Below, in pieces: positions 26,496 to 35,529 of a stretch of DNA of 64,000 nucleotides (positions are counted from its first letter, which is position 1; each line of letters starts with the position of its first letter). The notes under the pieces are model-generated. The model was not told the origin of the DNA. It ran no database searches and saw nothing but the letters and a program-made list of their open reading frames with translations. Source of the stretch: a bacterium (GTDB taxonomy: Bacteria; Electryoneota; JAOADG01); NCBI GenBank assembly GCA_026417415.1, contig JAOADG010000008.1, positions 833,920 to 897,919 of the forward strand. Direction: 5' to 3'. The position numbers and the translations under genes are program-made.

Positions 26496-28788
26496 CGTGT
26501 TTCTTCTCTATCCTAGTACTTTTTGATTTTTGTTTATCTTTGCTACCATAATAGTAATAGTAATGGTAATAATGGTAATAATAGTAATAGGAACCATACA
26601 CTCTCTTAATATCCAATCCATTTAAAACAACACCCGTCAATTTGACACCGACGCTTTTTAAAATTGAAACACACCGGAGAACTTCACGCTTTGCAATATA
26701 ACCCGAATGTGTTACAAGGATAACTGTATCCGCAATTTTAGCTAAAATGGTTGCATCAGTTACAGCAATAATAGGCGGGCTATCAATAATGATCACATCA
26801 TACATTTGTCTCAATTTTTGAATTAAATCATTAAAGAAATCGGAAGCAATAATTTCCGCTGGATTGGGTGGTATTTCACCACATGTCAGAATTTCAAGAT
26901 TCCCTAATTCAGTTGGTTTCAATGCCTGCTCGATAGTCAGGGTACCTAAGAGAATATCAGTAATCCCGTGGTGTCGTTCTAATCTAAAATTCCGATGAAT
27001 AGACGGTCTTCTAAAGTCCGCATCTAAAAGTAAAGTTTTCATTCCAGCACTTGCCAACGTAATTGCAAGGTTACAAGACGTTGTCGTTTTCCCTTCTTTA
27101 GTTGTTGCAGAAGTTAATAGAATAACTTGACGTTTTCTTTCTAAATCTGAAAAAAGCAAACTGGTTCTTAATGCACGATATGCTTCAGAGATAGGTGATT
27201 TGGGAGAAAAGGTAGTAATCAGTCGTGTTTCTAACTTTTCCCAAAGTTGGTCATCAATCTCTTTTCCTTCACGTTCCAATTTTTTAGTAATTTCATCTAA
27301 GTTGATATATGGAATGGTTCCTAATACAGGAATACCTAATCGTTCAATGTCTTCAACTGTCCGAATTGAATTATCTGTATATTCGATTAAAATGGATGCA
27401 AAAATTCCTATTCCTAAACCGAGAAAAACACCAATAATAATATTTGCTCTTTTATTTGGACGAATGGGAGATTTTGGTGGTTTCGCTTCGTCGATGATAC
27501 GAACCGAAGCTTTTCGCCCGGCTTCAGCAATTCTTGATTCTTCGTATTTTTCTTTTAACATCAAATACAATTTTTCATTGATTTGCGAATCACGTGTCAA
27601 CCTTGCTAACATCAAAGATTTTTCAGGTAGTGCTTCTAATCTTGCTTCATAACCATCTACGATAGTACGTAACGCTTCTGCACGGGCTGTTAGGGATTTG
27701 ATATCTATTTCAACAGAGAGTATATCTTCGTACAATCGCTGTGAGGTCCCTAACGGATCATTTGTCCCTACAGTCGTCGCAGCAAATTTTCTCGTTTCTT
27801 CTTTCAATCTTTCTTTGATAGCATTAATTTCCGTTTCAAGTGATTTGGCTGTTATTTCTGCACCTGGCGCACCTCGACCTTGTATGGATGCTAATCGTGT
27901 TTGCTTTTCTGCAAGATCTTTCATCAATTGTTGGATTAAAGGAGATGATATCGAGCTGATGTCCTCAACCAACGTCATTTTTGTTTCGGATAACTGTTTT
28001 CTCAAATAGTCTAACCTTCTCAAACTTGCATTTAAATCCGTCTCTGTCTCTGCCAATTGAGAGCGAAAGTTAGATGATTGTTCAACCAATTTCATCGTCT
28101 CTGCGTCTAATGCTGGAATGCGTTCTTCTTCCATATATTGACGACGAGCTTCTTCACTTGCTGCTAATCTTGCACGTACTTTTTCTAATTCATCTTCTAA
28201 AAATTTTCTGACTTCACTGACTTCACCTCTGGAAGCTTTCAAACTTTGTTCTAAATAGGTCTCAGCGATTTTATTGGCAAAGTATGCTGCTTCAAATGAA
28301 CTCGCACCCGTAACCATGATTCGAACTATGTCATTGTCTCTTGAACCTTTCGCTTCAATACGTTTCCTTAATTGTGTCACCTTATCGTCAAAATTTCCAG
28401 ATTCTTTCAATAGTGTAATTTCTTCACGATAAGGAGATTCTAACAATTTTTTCATTACAGCTTCTGCTAAAGAACGGGATTTGATTAACTCAATTTCATT
28501 CTGAATTCTATTGCTTAACTGGCCGACGCCTTCATTCCCAAACATGGGCAGATTCCGATCAATAGAACTAACTCCCTCAATTAGAATCGTTGTTTCTGCC
28601 TGATAAACTGGTTGCATTCTAGAAGTTAATATCGCTGTTGAAGTAACGACTACTATAAATGAAAGAAAAATAATCCAACGTCCACGAAACAAAGCACGTG
28701 CAATTCGAGACCAATCCATTTTGGACTGTTCATCACTTAAAATTGGCTGTTCGTACCGTTCAAATTCTGATTCAGTGATCTTATTCAA
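26485..28788 (-). CDS. Wzc-like polysaccharide co-polymerase and tyrosine autokinase (BY-kinase)
   Basis: Inner-membrane protein that normally controls chain length of exported polysaccharide. From TTG 28788 (GGAG six bases upstream) it is 767 aa; an upstream in-frame start would overlap the phosphatase gene. It has a Wzz domain with a first membrane segment (IIFLSFIVVV), long coiled-coil helices, a second membrane segment near 450, and a cytoplasmic kinase. Walker A SATTKEGKTTTS is near 560, A' LLLDADFRRPS follows, and Walker B VIIIDSPP is near 665. The tail carries a polytyrosine cluster at about 734-747. Confidence 0.9.
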   Translation of the reverse strand: MNKITESEFERYEQPILSDEQSKMDWSRIARALFRGRWIIFLSFIVVVTSTAILTSRMQPVYQAETTILIEGVSSIDRNLPMFGNEGVGQLSNRIQNEIELIKSRSLAEAVMKKLLESPYREEITLLKESGNFDDKVTQLRKRIEAKGSRDNDIVRIMVTGASSFEAAYFANKIAETYLEQSLKASRGEVSEVRKFLEDELEKVRARLAASEEARRQYMEEERIPALDAETMKLVEQSSNFRSQLAETETDLNASLRRLDYLRKQLSETKMTLVEDISSISSPLIQQLMKDLAEKQTRLASIQGRGAPGAEITAKSLETEINAIKERLKEETRKFAATTVGTNDPLGTSQRLYEDILSVEIDIKSLTARAEALRTIVDGYEARLEALPEKSLMLARLTRDSQINEKLYLMLKEKYEESRIAEAGRKASVRIIDEAKPPKSPIRPNKRANIIIGVFLGLGIGIFASILIEYTDNSIRTVEDIERLGIPVLGTIPYINLDEITKKLEREGKEIDDQLWEKLETRLITTFSPKSPISEAYRALRTSLLFSDLERKRQVILLTSATTKEGKTTTSCNLAITLASAGMKTLLLDADFRRPSIHRNFRLERHHGITDILLGTLTIEQALKPTELGNLEILTCGEIPPNPAEIIASDFFNDLIQKLRQMYDVIIIDSPPIIAVTDATILAKIADTVILVTHSGYIAKREVLRCVSILKSVGVKLTGVVLNGLDIKRVYGSYYYYYHYYHYYYYYGSKDKQKSKSTRIEKKHVEA
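26548..26589 (-). repeat. Imperfect TAC/TAT/CAT triplet tract encoding a polytyrosine cluster
   Basis: Fourteen codons encode five Tyr, His, two Tyr, His and five Tyr at the end of the kinase gene. The DNA is a near-simple triplet repeat, so it could change length by slippage. Tyr clusters are the autophosphorylation sites of BY-kinases, but this one is unusually dense. Confidence 0.85.
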
Positions 28789-28804
28789 TGGAAACTCCTT
28801 TTTT

Positions 28805-29518
28805 CTAAACTTCGTTATATAATAATAAACGAGGAGTAGTTTCAAATAAAGATTTAGCTTGTTGATTATTAGTCCATAAAACTACTTGATGATAAACACT
28901 ACTCATTCCCAAAGGTCGTGATGTATCATTATGTCCATCTGATGCTACTAAATCTGCTAAACCTTCTTGAATTAACCACTTTGCAATACTTTTGGTTTTA
29001 TCTCCAAAATCCCCTCTGATTGATCCTGCATTAATTTGCATATAAATCTTATCTTTTTTCAGTTTTTCGTACTCAGATTTTTGAGTATGAAGTTTCACAT
29101 ACCTTTCAGGATGTGCTAAAGTTATACGATAACCCTCATCCATGTATTTTGATAAAAAAATGCGAAAATTGGGATGATAATCATACATCGGAAATTCTAT
29201 TAAAAATACCTTTTTCACTCCACGATAGGTGCCAAAGATTTCATTTTTAAATTTAGATAGTTCTCTCGTAATGTAAATTTCACTTCCTAAATGTACCTTA
29301 ATTGGTATTTTGTTTTTTTCAATAAACTTTATTCCTTCTTCATATCTTTGTAGTATTTTTTCTCTATATTCAGAATTATAACCATCCATAACATGGGGTG
29401 TCCAAACAATTTCTGACGTTCCTTCTTGTACAGCGTTCCTAAGCATTCGTTCAGTCATTTCCCAAGATTCACTTCCGTCGTCAATATATGGGAAGATATG
29501 ACTATGTAAATCAATCAT
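28805..29518 (-). CDS. PHP-family protein-tyrosine phosphatase (CpsB/YwqE type)
   Basis: Metal-dependent phosphatase, 237 aa, that dephosphorylates BY-kinases. The PHP motifs are clear: DLHSHIFPYIDDGS at the N-terminus, TPHVMDG, LGSEIYI, LAHPERY and SDGHND. It directly precedes the kinase gene, its expected substrate, so kinase and phosphatase are co-expressed. The start overlaps the ftsK stop by eight bases. Enterobacterial systems use an unrelated low-molecular-weight phosphatase; this is the Firmicutes/Bacteroidota arrangement. Confidence 0.9.
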   Translation of the reverse strand: MIDLHSHIFPYIDDGSESWEMTERMLRNAVQEGTSEIVWTPHVMDGYNSEYREKILQRYEEGIKFIEKNKIPIKVHLGSEIYITRELSKFKNEIFGTYRGVKKVFLIEFPMYDYHPNFRIFLSKYMDEGYRITLAHPERYVKLHTQKSEYEKLKKDKIYMQINAGSIRGDFGDKTKSIAKWLIQEGLADLVASDGHNDTSRPLGMSSVYHQVVLWTNNQQAKSLFETTPRLLLYNEV

Positions 29519-31808
29519 GTAGTCCTAACTTTGATAGTAGTTCTTCTAATGTTTCCATATCCTTAATTAATACTTCTCGGGACTTAGAACCTTCAAAAGG
29601 GCCCACAATACCATTTCGTTCCAATTGATCTAAAATTCGTCCAGCTCTTGAGTGCCCCACTTTAAAACGCCGTTGAATCAAGGCAATTGATCCTTGCTGT
29701 TGTCTAACCAACATCCTTGCTGCTTCTACAAATAATGTATCAAATTCCGAATTACTCTCCATATCATCATTAGTATCTTTAAACGATTCCTTAGGTGGTT
29801 TTAGCTCTATAGAAATGGATTGTGGCTGCTGAATAATCCATTTTAACAAACTTTCTGTCTCTTTTCCTTCAATTAACCCACAATGTATTCTTTCAGGCTT
29901 TTGCGCACCTGGAAGAGTAAAAAGCGCATCACCCTTCCCAAGCAATTTTTCTGCGCCACTTTGTTCAATAATGGTTCTGCTGTCTACTTGACTTGCTACT
30001 TGAAAAGCTAACCTTGTCGTAAGATTGGCTTTTATTATTCCAGTTATTACATTCACAGATGGTCGTTGTGTTGCAACAACCAAATGTATTCCAACAGCTC
30101 TAGCTTTTTGAGCAATTCTTTGAATAGGATCTTCTACTTCTTTTGCTGAAGTTAACATCAAGTCAGCCAATTCATCGATAACTACAACTATATAACTTAA
30201 TGGTTCTTTAGCATTGACATTTCCCTCTCGAAATTTATACTGATATTCTTTTATATCCCTCACTCCTGCATTAGTTAAGAGTTCGAGACGTCTTTCCATT
30301 TCGATTGCACAAGCTTGTAAAAATTTTACTGCTTCAGTAGGTTTATTGACTACTGGTTCTGCACCAGCCATTTGAATTAAATGATGTTTCGTTAGTACAC
30401 GATAAGGAGTTAATTCAACTTGCTTCGGATCAATTAGTGCAATTCGGACTTCTTGTGGTGTCTTTTTTAATAGTAACGATGCCAAAAGTGCATTAATAAA
30501 TACCGATTTACCTGATCCTGTCGCACCTGCAATTAACAAATGTGGCAATCGTGTTAAATCCGTAACACGTGGTTGTCCATCTGTTGATAATCCCAATGCA
30601 ACTGGAAGAACCAAATTTTCTTTTTGAAAAGCAACTGATTCAAAAACTTCGCGAATACGTACTATTCTCGGATTCTGATTTGGAATTTCAATCCCTACCG
30701 CGTCTGAACCAGGTATAGGTGCTAACACACGAACACTCACTGCCCTCATTGCTCTTGCTAAATCATCCGAGAGTGAAGTAAATGAACTTACTTTTACACC
30801 AGGTCCTGGAATAAAATCATATCTTGTAACAATTGGACCTGGATGAATTTTAGAAATCTGTGCATGTACATTAAAATCTTTGAGAGTTTTTTGAAGTTTT
30901 TCAGCAATCTCTTCGAAAGGTTCATTAGGAGTAGTAGTGTCACCTTTCTCAAAAATTTCAAGTGAAGGCAGTTTGTATTCAATATCCTGTGCAATTGGAT
31001 TTGGAATATTTTCTTTTACCGTTTGAATAGGTGAAGGTGGAACAATTTGAGGGGTGTTATGTTTATCGCTATAGGATGTAATATCTACTCTTTTAATCTC
31101 TGACTCTTCTTCGTTTTTACTTTTCCCTACTTGAAAAGAAACTTCAGGAGATAGATGTTTGGAAGGGATTAGTAATTCTGAACCATTTTGTGTAGGATTT
31201 TCATCAAACCTTTGTGTCGGTTTTTCAACCTGATGTTCCAAAGATTTTTTTTTGATCCAAAGATACACTCGATAAAAAAACTTTGAAAAAACCAAACCGG
31301 AAACTAATAATGTCGTAAACGTTAAAGCTAAAATTGTTCCAGTAGGATTTAACCAATTAATTAAAAAACCAATTGTTGATGATGATAAAAATCCTGATTG
31401 GAATTTATTTAAACTATTCAGGAAAAGTACTTGATAAACAGATATCCAACATCCGAACAACCAAGCATAAATGATGATTGGAAGATGTACCTTAAAATAT
31501 GGGATTTTTTTATTTCTCCTAAATAACATGATTCCATGGAAAAAAAGTAAAATAGGAAGCAAAAACGAAGGCAGATATCCAAATGTAGAATATATTGTAA
31601 TATATGCTAAAACGCTCCCCACTCGACCAAAAGCGTTTGAATTGGTTATACTCGAATCTACTTCTGGCCAATCATACTCAGAGTAAGTAAAAAGTGAAAT
31701 GGCCCAAACAATAGAAAGAAAAAGGGTTATCAAAGCAAAAATCCATCTTCTGGAAGAAGATGGTGGATTGATTTGTAATTCTCGTTCGTCCTTTTTCTTT
31801 TTTGACAT
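29511..31808 (-). CDS. ftsK: DNA translocase FtsK
   Basis: Septum-anchored chromosome pump, 765 aa. Four to five N-terminal membrane helices (residues 20-185) lead into a charged, Pro-rich linker (about 190-290). The motor follows, with Walker A GATGSGKS near 430, VVIDELADLM and ATQRPSVNVITG. The C-terminal gamma winged helix (SIALIQRRFKVGHSRAGRILDQLE) should read KOPS-like polar sequences. The start abuts the comB stop without an SD, so expression is probably coupled to comB. Confidence 0.96.
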   Translation of the reverse strand: MSKKKKDERELQINPPSSSRRWIFALITLFLSIVWAISLFTYSEYDWPEVDSSITNSNAFGRVGSVLAYITIYSTFGYLPSFLLPILLFFHGIMLFRRNKKIPYFKVHLPIIIYAWLFGCWISVYQVLFLNSLNKFQSGFLSSSTIGFLINWLNPTGTILALTFTTLLVSGLVFSKFFYRVYLWIKKKSLEHQVEKPTQRFDENPTQNGSELLIPSKHLSPEVSFQVGKSKNEEESEIKRVDITSYSDKHNTPQIVPPSPIQTVKENIPNPIAQDIEYKLPSLEIFEKGDTTTPNEPFEEIAEKLQKTLKDFNVHAQISKIHPGPIVTRYDFIPGPGVKVSSFTSLSDDLARAMRAVSVRVLAPIPGSDAVGIEIPNQNPRIVRIREVFESVAFQKENLVLPVALGLSTDGQPRVTDLTRLPHLLIAGATGSGKSVFINALLASLLLKKTPQEVRIALIDPKQVELTPYRVLTKHHLIQMAGAEPVVNKPTEAVKFLQACAIEMERRLELLTNAGVRDIKEYQYKFREGNVNAKEPLSYIVVVIDELADLMLTSAKEVEDPIQRIAQKARAVGIHLVVATQRPSVNVITGIIKANLTTRLAFQVASQVDSRTIIEQSGAEKLLGKGDALFTLPGAQKPERIHCGLIEGKETESLLKWIIQQPQSISIELKPPKESFKDTNDDMESNSEFDTLFVEAARMLVRQQQGSIALIQRRFKVGHSRAGRILDQLERNGIVGPFEGSKSREVLIKDMETLEELLSKLGLHD

Positions 31809-32540
31809 TTAGGTTTGTACCTCAACTTTTTTAATGATTTTACCATCTATAAACTCAGGTACAATTTTTGAAATATTCAGTTTAGAACAAATTTCTAAAT
31901 CATATCCCATTCCGATATTCATTAAAAACCTGCCGTGACTACAATTCATTAGAAGTTGATAGGTGTCAACAAACTGGTTTGCCATCTGAGAAACTGCCAC
32001 TGCTCCATCCGTTCCCAAATGGAAATGATATTTTTCTTTTAACACGTTTACCAAATATCCTGCGCATACGGCATCTTCTAAAGAAAATCGTTCTAATTTG
32101 CCAGAACAAGTAATTAATATGTGATTCGATAAAGATGCAACATAACTTGCAGTTGCCTCAAGATTGTTAAAGGTAGATATGATTACATTTTTAACGTTGT
32201 GAAACTTTAAAATCGTTTTCGATCCGTTAGTTGAAGTATAAATTAACGTCTTACCAAAAACCTTATCAGAAGTATATTCAAAAGGTGAATTGCCTAAATC
32301 AAAACCTATAATCTTTTTTCCTTCTCTTTCCCCACATAAAAGGATAGAGTCCCGATCGAATTGTTTAGCAATCTCCATCGCATCAGATACAGAACTAGTT
32401 GGAATAATTGATCTACATCCATTTTCTATAGCTTGCAAAATTGTAGTACTAGCCCGTAGCACATCAATCACAACGACGGTCTTGTTATTGATGCGTTCTT
32501 CTGTAATTTCTTGAGGGATTAAACAAACATCAAGATCCAT
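31809..32540 (-). CDS. comB: 2-phosphosulfolactate phosphatase-family protein
   Basis: ComB-family protein, 243 aa from the ATG at 32540, chosen because it starts at the conserved MDLDVCLIP and has AGGAAG upstream. The core VVVIDVLRASTTI, then LCGEREGKKI and NGSKTI match. In methanogens ComB makes sulfolactate for coenzyme M. Many bacteria without coenzyme M carry homologues, and no other pathway gene is here, so the real substrate is open. It overlaps gcvT by a few coding-region bases before the chosen start is reached (gcvT ends at 32548). Confidence 0.82.
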   Translation of the reverse strand: MDLDVCLIPQEITEERINNKTVVVIDVLRASTTILQAIENGCRSIIPTSSVSDAMEIAKQFDRDSILLCGEREGKKIIGFDLGNSPFEYTSDKVFGKTLIYTSTNGSKTILKFHNVKNVIISTFNNLEATASYVASLSNHILITCSGKLERFSLEDAVCAGYLVNVLKEKYHFHLGTDGAVAVSQMANQFVDTYQLLMNCSHGRFLMNIGMGYDLEICSKLNISKIVPEFIDGKIIKKVEVQT

Positions 32541-32547
32541 AGATTGA

Positions 32548-33651
32548 TCACTTCCTATAAAATGGTGGTTCAACGATTGTTGCCGGTTGTGCTTTATCAC
32601 GTATCTGAATAAAAATTTGATGATCTACAGTATGTTCACCATTTCTTACGTATGCCGTACCAATCCCTTTATCTAGCGATGGAGACCACATCCCACTAGT
32701 CACAATTCCTATTTCAGTATTTGATGAATTAACTACTTTCATCCCTTGTCTAGGAATAGCTTTGTCTTTCATCACAAACGGAACGTTATACCGTTTGGGT
32801 AATTCTAATTTTGCTTTTAAGATTGCATCTTTTCCTATGAAATTCGTTTTGTCCATCTTAACAATCCAACCAAGATTAGCTTCAATTGGATTATGTTCTG
32901 CATCAATTTCATGTCCATATAACGCAAATTTCATCTCTAAACGTAAAGAATCTCTAGCACCTAAACCTACAGGTTCTAAATCAAACGCTTTCCCAATTTT
33001 CCACAATTCGTTCCAAACGTGAATGCTTTGCTCAACAGGAATATATAGTTCATAGCCAAGTTCGCCCGTATAACCTGTTCTTGAAATAATCCCTTTCACG
33101 CCGCAAATTTCTGCTGGTTTACACCAATAGTAACCAATTTCTTCCACATTGATTGGCGTAAGTTTTTGTACCAGTTCCTTTGATTTTGGACCCTGAATAG
33201 CAAGTAATGTAATACTACTACTCACATCCTTTAACTCAACGCCTGATTTTGGAAGATGATGTTTTAACCAAAGAAAATCTTTTTTTGTATTCGATGCATT
33301 TACGACTAACATAACTCTGTCTTCTAATCTGTACACCAATAAATCATCAACAAACCCACCATCTTGGTAACACATCGCAGAATACTGAACCTGATTAACA
33401 TGTAGTGTTTCTGCATTGTTCGTAGTCATATAAGATACCCAACTCAATGCATTTTCACCTGTTACTTCAAATTCACCCATATGGGATACATCAAAAACAC
33501 CCACGTTCTGTCGAACTGCTTGGTGTTCATAAATTATACCCTTTTGATAATGTAGTGGCATATAAAAGCCACTAAAATCAACCATTTTAGCACCCATTCG
33601 AATATGTTCATCACATAAAGCCAGCCGAACTAATTGGTTTTGCTTAGACAT
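32548..33651 (-). CDS. gcvT: Glycine cleavage system T protein (aminomethyltransferase)
   Basis: Tetrahydrofolate-dependent T protein, 367 aa. The folate fold is seen in FSGFYMPLHYQKGI, FDVSHMGEFEVTG, SRTGYTGELGYELYIP and LGARDSLRLEMKFALYGHEID, ending in the beta-rich C-domain. GGAG precedes the ATG. The P, H and L proteins are not encoded here. A 79-base gap upstream, holding only an AT-rich weak hairpin, separates it from the transketolase genes. Confidence 0.95.
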   Translation of the reverse strand: MSKQNQLVRLALCDEHIRMGAKMVDFSGFYMPLHYQKGIIYEHQAVRQNVGVFDVSHMGEFEVTGENALSWVSYMTTNNAETLHVNQVQYSAMCYQDGGFVDDLLVYRLEDRVMLVVNASNTKKDFLWLKHHLPKSGVELKDVSSSITLLAIQGPKSKELVQKLTPINVEEIGYYWCKPAEICGVKGIISRTGYTGELGYELYIPVEQSIHVWNELWKIGKAFDLEPVGLGARDSLRLEMKFALYGHEIDAEHNPIEANLGWIVKMDKTNFIGKDAILKAKLELPKRYNVPFVMKDKAIPRQGMKVVNSSNTEIGIVTSGMWSPSLDKGIGTAYVRNGEHTVDHQIFIQIRDKAQPATIVEPPFYRK

Positions 33652-33730
33652 ACAAACTCCAATTTTTTAAGGTTTAATGTAATGTAGCATTTTCAAAAAG
33701 TATTTGAAAATTCACATTCGCTAAATTAGG

Positions 33731-34669
33731 TTAGAACTTACGTTGCAGAACTTTCTGAACGGCTTTTTCAATATTGCTTGCTCTTAAACCGAAATACTCC
33801 AACAATTCATCAGGGTCGCCTGATTTACCAAATTTGTCCATTATCGCAACATATTCAATTGGTACAGGTATGGTTTCAGCACAAACTTGAGCTACTGCAC
33901 TTCCTAAGCCACCATTAATTTGATGTTCTTCAACGGTAACAATTGCTTTACAATCCTTAGCGGATTCAATGATTACGTCACGATCAATAGGTTTTAACGT
34001 ATGCATGTTAATAACTCTTGCGGTAATTCCCAATTGTGATAAATTATTTGCTGCAATTAATGATTCAGAAACCATCTGACCACATGCAATGATTGCGACA
34101 TCATTTCCATTTGTTAAAATGTTTGCTTTTCCGAAAACGAAAGGTGTATTTATATCAGTAACAATTGGTTGTGGTGCTCTACCCAAGCGTAAGTATTTAG
34201 GTCCTTTCCGTTCATAGATTGCACGTGTTGCTTTTTTTGCTTCCCAGTAATCACAAGGAATTACCATCTCAATATTAGGTAAAGAACGGATAATAGCGAT
34301 ATCTTCTAAAATTTGATGAGATGCACCATCAGGACCAACAGTTAAACCACTATGTCCTCCTATAATTTTAACATTTAATTCAGAATAGCATACTGTCACC
34401 CGAATCATATCTAACGCTCTACAAGAAGCAAACGCACCATACGTTGTCCAAAAGGGGATCTTTCCAATAAGTGCTAATCCAGCTGCAACATTACACATGT
34501 TTTGTTCAGCTATTCCAACTTGAATAAATCTTTTAGGATAGTTTTCTGCAAACAAGTGGACCATAACCGATTCTTTTAAATCACCAGTTAATACATACAC
34601 CCGTTCATCTTGACCAATTTCAACTAACGTTTCACCATAACCGACTCTTGTAGGTTTTTTTTCTGACAT
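33731..34669 (-). CDS. Transketolase, C-terminal (pyrimidine-binding) subunit
   Basis: 312 aa protein equivalent to the pyrimidine-binding and C-terminal domains of transketolase: TGDLKESVMVHLF, RFIQVGIAEQNMCNVAAGLA and GHSGLTVGPDGASHQ, then a Rossmann-like end. Together with the preceding gene it would form the split enzyme known from archaea and various bacteria. Eight bases separate the two reading frames. Confidence 0.92.
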   Translation of the reverse strand: MSEKKPTRVGYGETLVEIGQDERVYVLTGDLKESVMVHLFAENYPKRFIQVGIAEQNMCNVAAGLALIGKIPFWTTYGAFASCRALDMIRVTVCYSELNVKIIGGHSGLTVGPDGASHQILEDIAIIRSLPNIEMVIPCDYWEAKKATRAIYERKGPKYLRLGRAPQPIVTDINTPFVFGKANILTNGNDVAIIACGQMVSESLIAANNLSQLGITARVINMHTLKPIDRDVIIESAKDCKAIVTVEEHQINGGLGSAVAQVCAETIPVPIEYVAIMDKFGKSGDPDELLEYFGLRASNIEKAVQKVLQRKF

Positions 34670-34677
34670 AATCTTTC

Positions 34678-35526
34678 CTAATGAGATGCTAAATAGTTAG
34701 TCCACTCATCTAAAGATGTTCCTAATTCTGCTAATGCTTTTTCGGCTTGATCTCTTTTAGGAGCGACCCCGTGCCATTTATAATCATTTTCCATAAAAGA
34801 GACACCTTTACCCATAACCGTCTTGGCAATTATTACGGTAGGTTTATCGTTCACATTTTTTGCCGTTTGAAAAGCATTGTTTATCTCAGATATATTATGT
34901 CCATCAATTGTTATGACATGCCACCTAAAACTTTGCCATTTTTCCACAAGCGGCTCTAATGCCATAACTTCTTCAGTATCTCCGTCAATTTGCTTTCTGT
35001 TCCTATCTACAATAGCACATAAATTATTCAGTTGATAATGGCCAGCAAACATTGCGGCTTCCCATATCATGCCCTCTTGCAATTCGCCATCTCCTAATAC
35101 AACATAGGTTCTTCTTCGATGTTGTTCGCGTTTTGATGCGATCGCAACTCCACATCCAATTGACAAACCTTGTCCTAAAGAACCACTTGAAACTTCAATA
35201 CCTGGGGTGTCATGGCAGGATGGGTGTCCTTGCAAATGACCGCTTAACTTTCTGAATTGTAATAAATCTTTTTTAGGGAAATACCCTGCTTCGGCTAAAC
35301 AAGAATAGTTTACGGGCGTTACATGACCATTTGAATAAAGTAGAATATCTCTATCTATCCACTTAGGATTCTTGGGATTATGAATTAACTCACGGAACAT
35401 TAGTACTGTAGCGAAATCAGTACAGGATAATGAACCACCAGTGTGCCCTGAACCTGCATGGAAAAGCATCGTAATGATATTACGTCGAATGATTAGTGCC
35501 ATTTTTTGTAAATCTTCAACGTTCAT
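34678..35526 (-). CDS. Transketolase, N-terminal (thiamine diphosphate-binding) subunit
   Basis: 282 aa protein with the pyrophosphate-binding half of transketolase: HAGSGHTGGSLSC, SSGSLGQGLSIGCGVA and the ThDP motif LGDGELQEGMIWEAA ending in Asp-Arg-Asn. It transfers two-carbon ketol units in the non-oxidative pentose phosphate route, with the next gene product. It starts three bases after uvrA. Confidence 0.93.
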   Translation of the reverse strand: MNVEDLQKMALIIRRNIITMLFHAGSGHTGGSLSCTDFATVLMFRELIHNPKNPKWIDRDILLYSNGHVTPVNYSCLAEAGYFPKKDLLQFRKLSGHLQGHPSCHDTPGIEVSSGSLGQGLSIGCGVAIASKREQHRRRTYVVLGDGELQEGMIWEAAMFAGHYQLNNLCAIVDRNRKQIDGDTEEVMALEPLVEKWQSFRWHVITIDGHNISEINNAFQTAKNVNDKPTVIIAKTVMGKGVSFMENDYKWHGVAPKRDQAEKALAELGTSLDEWTNYLASH

Positions 35527-35529
35527 AGA

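Noticed and set aside
27200-28009. Two long plus-strand frames across the tyrosine kinase gene
   Set aside because: They are shadows of a conserved coding region, with no plausible domain or start signal.
33689-33711. AT-rich inverted repeat between the transketolase and gcvT genes
   Set aside because: Nine weak A-T-dominated pairs and no T-run at a suitable place; not convincing as a terminator.
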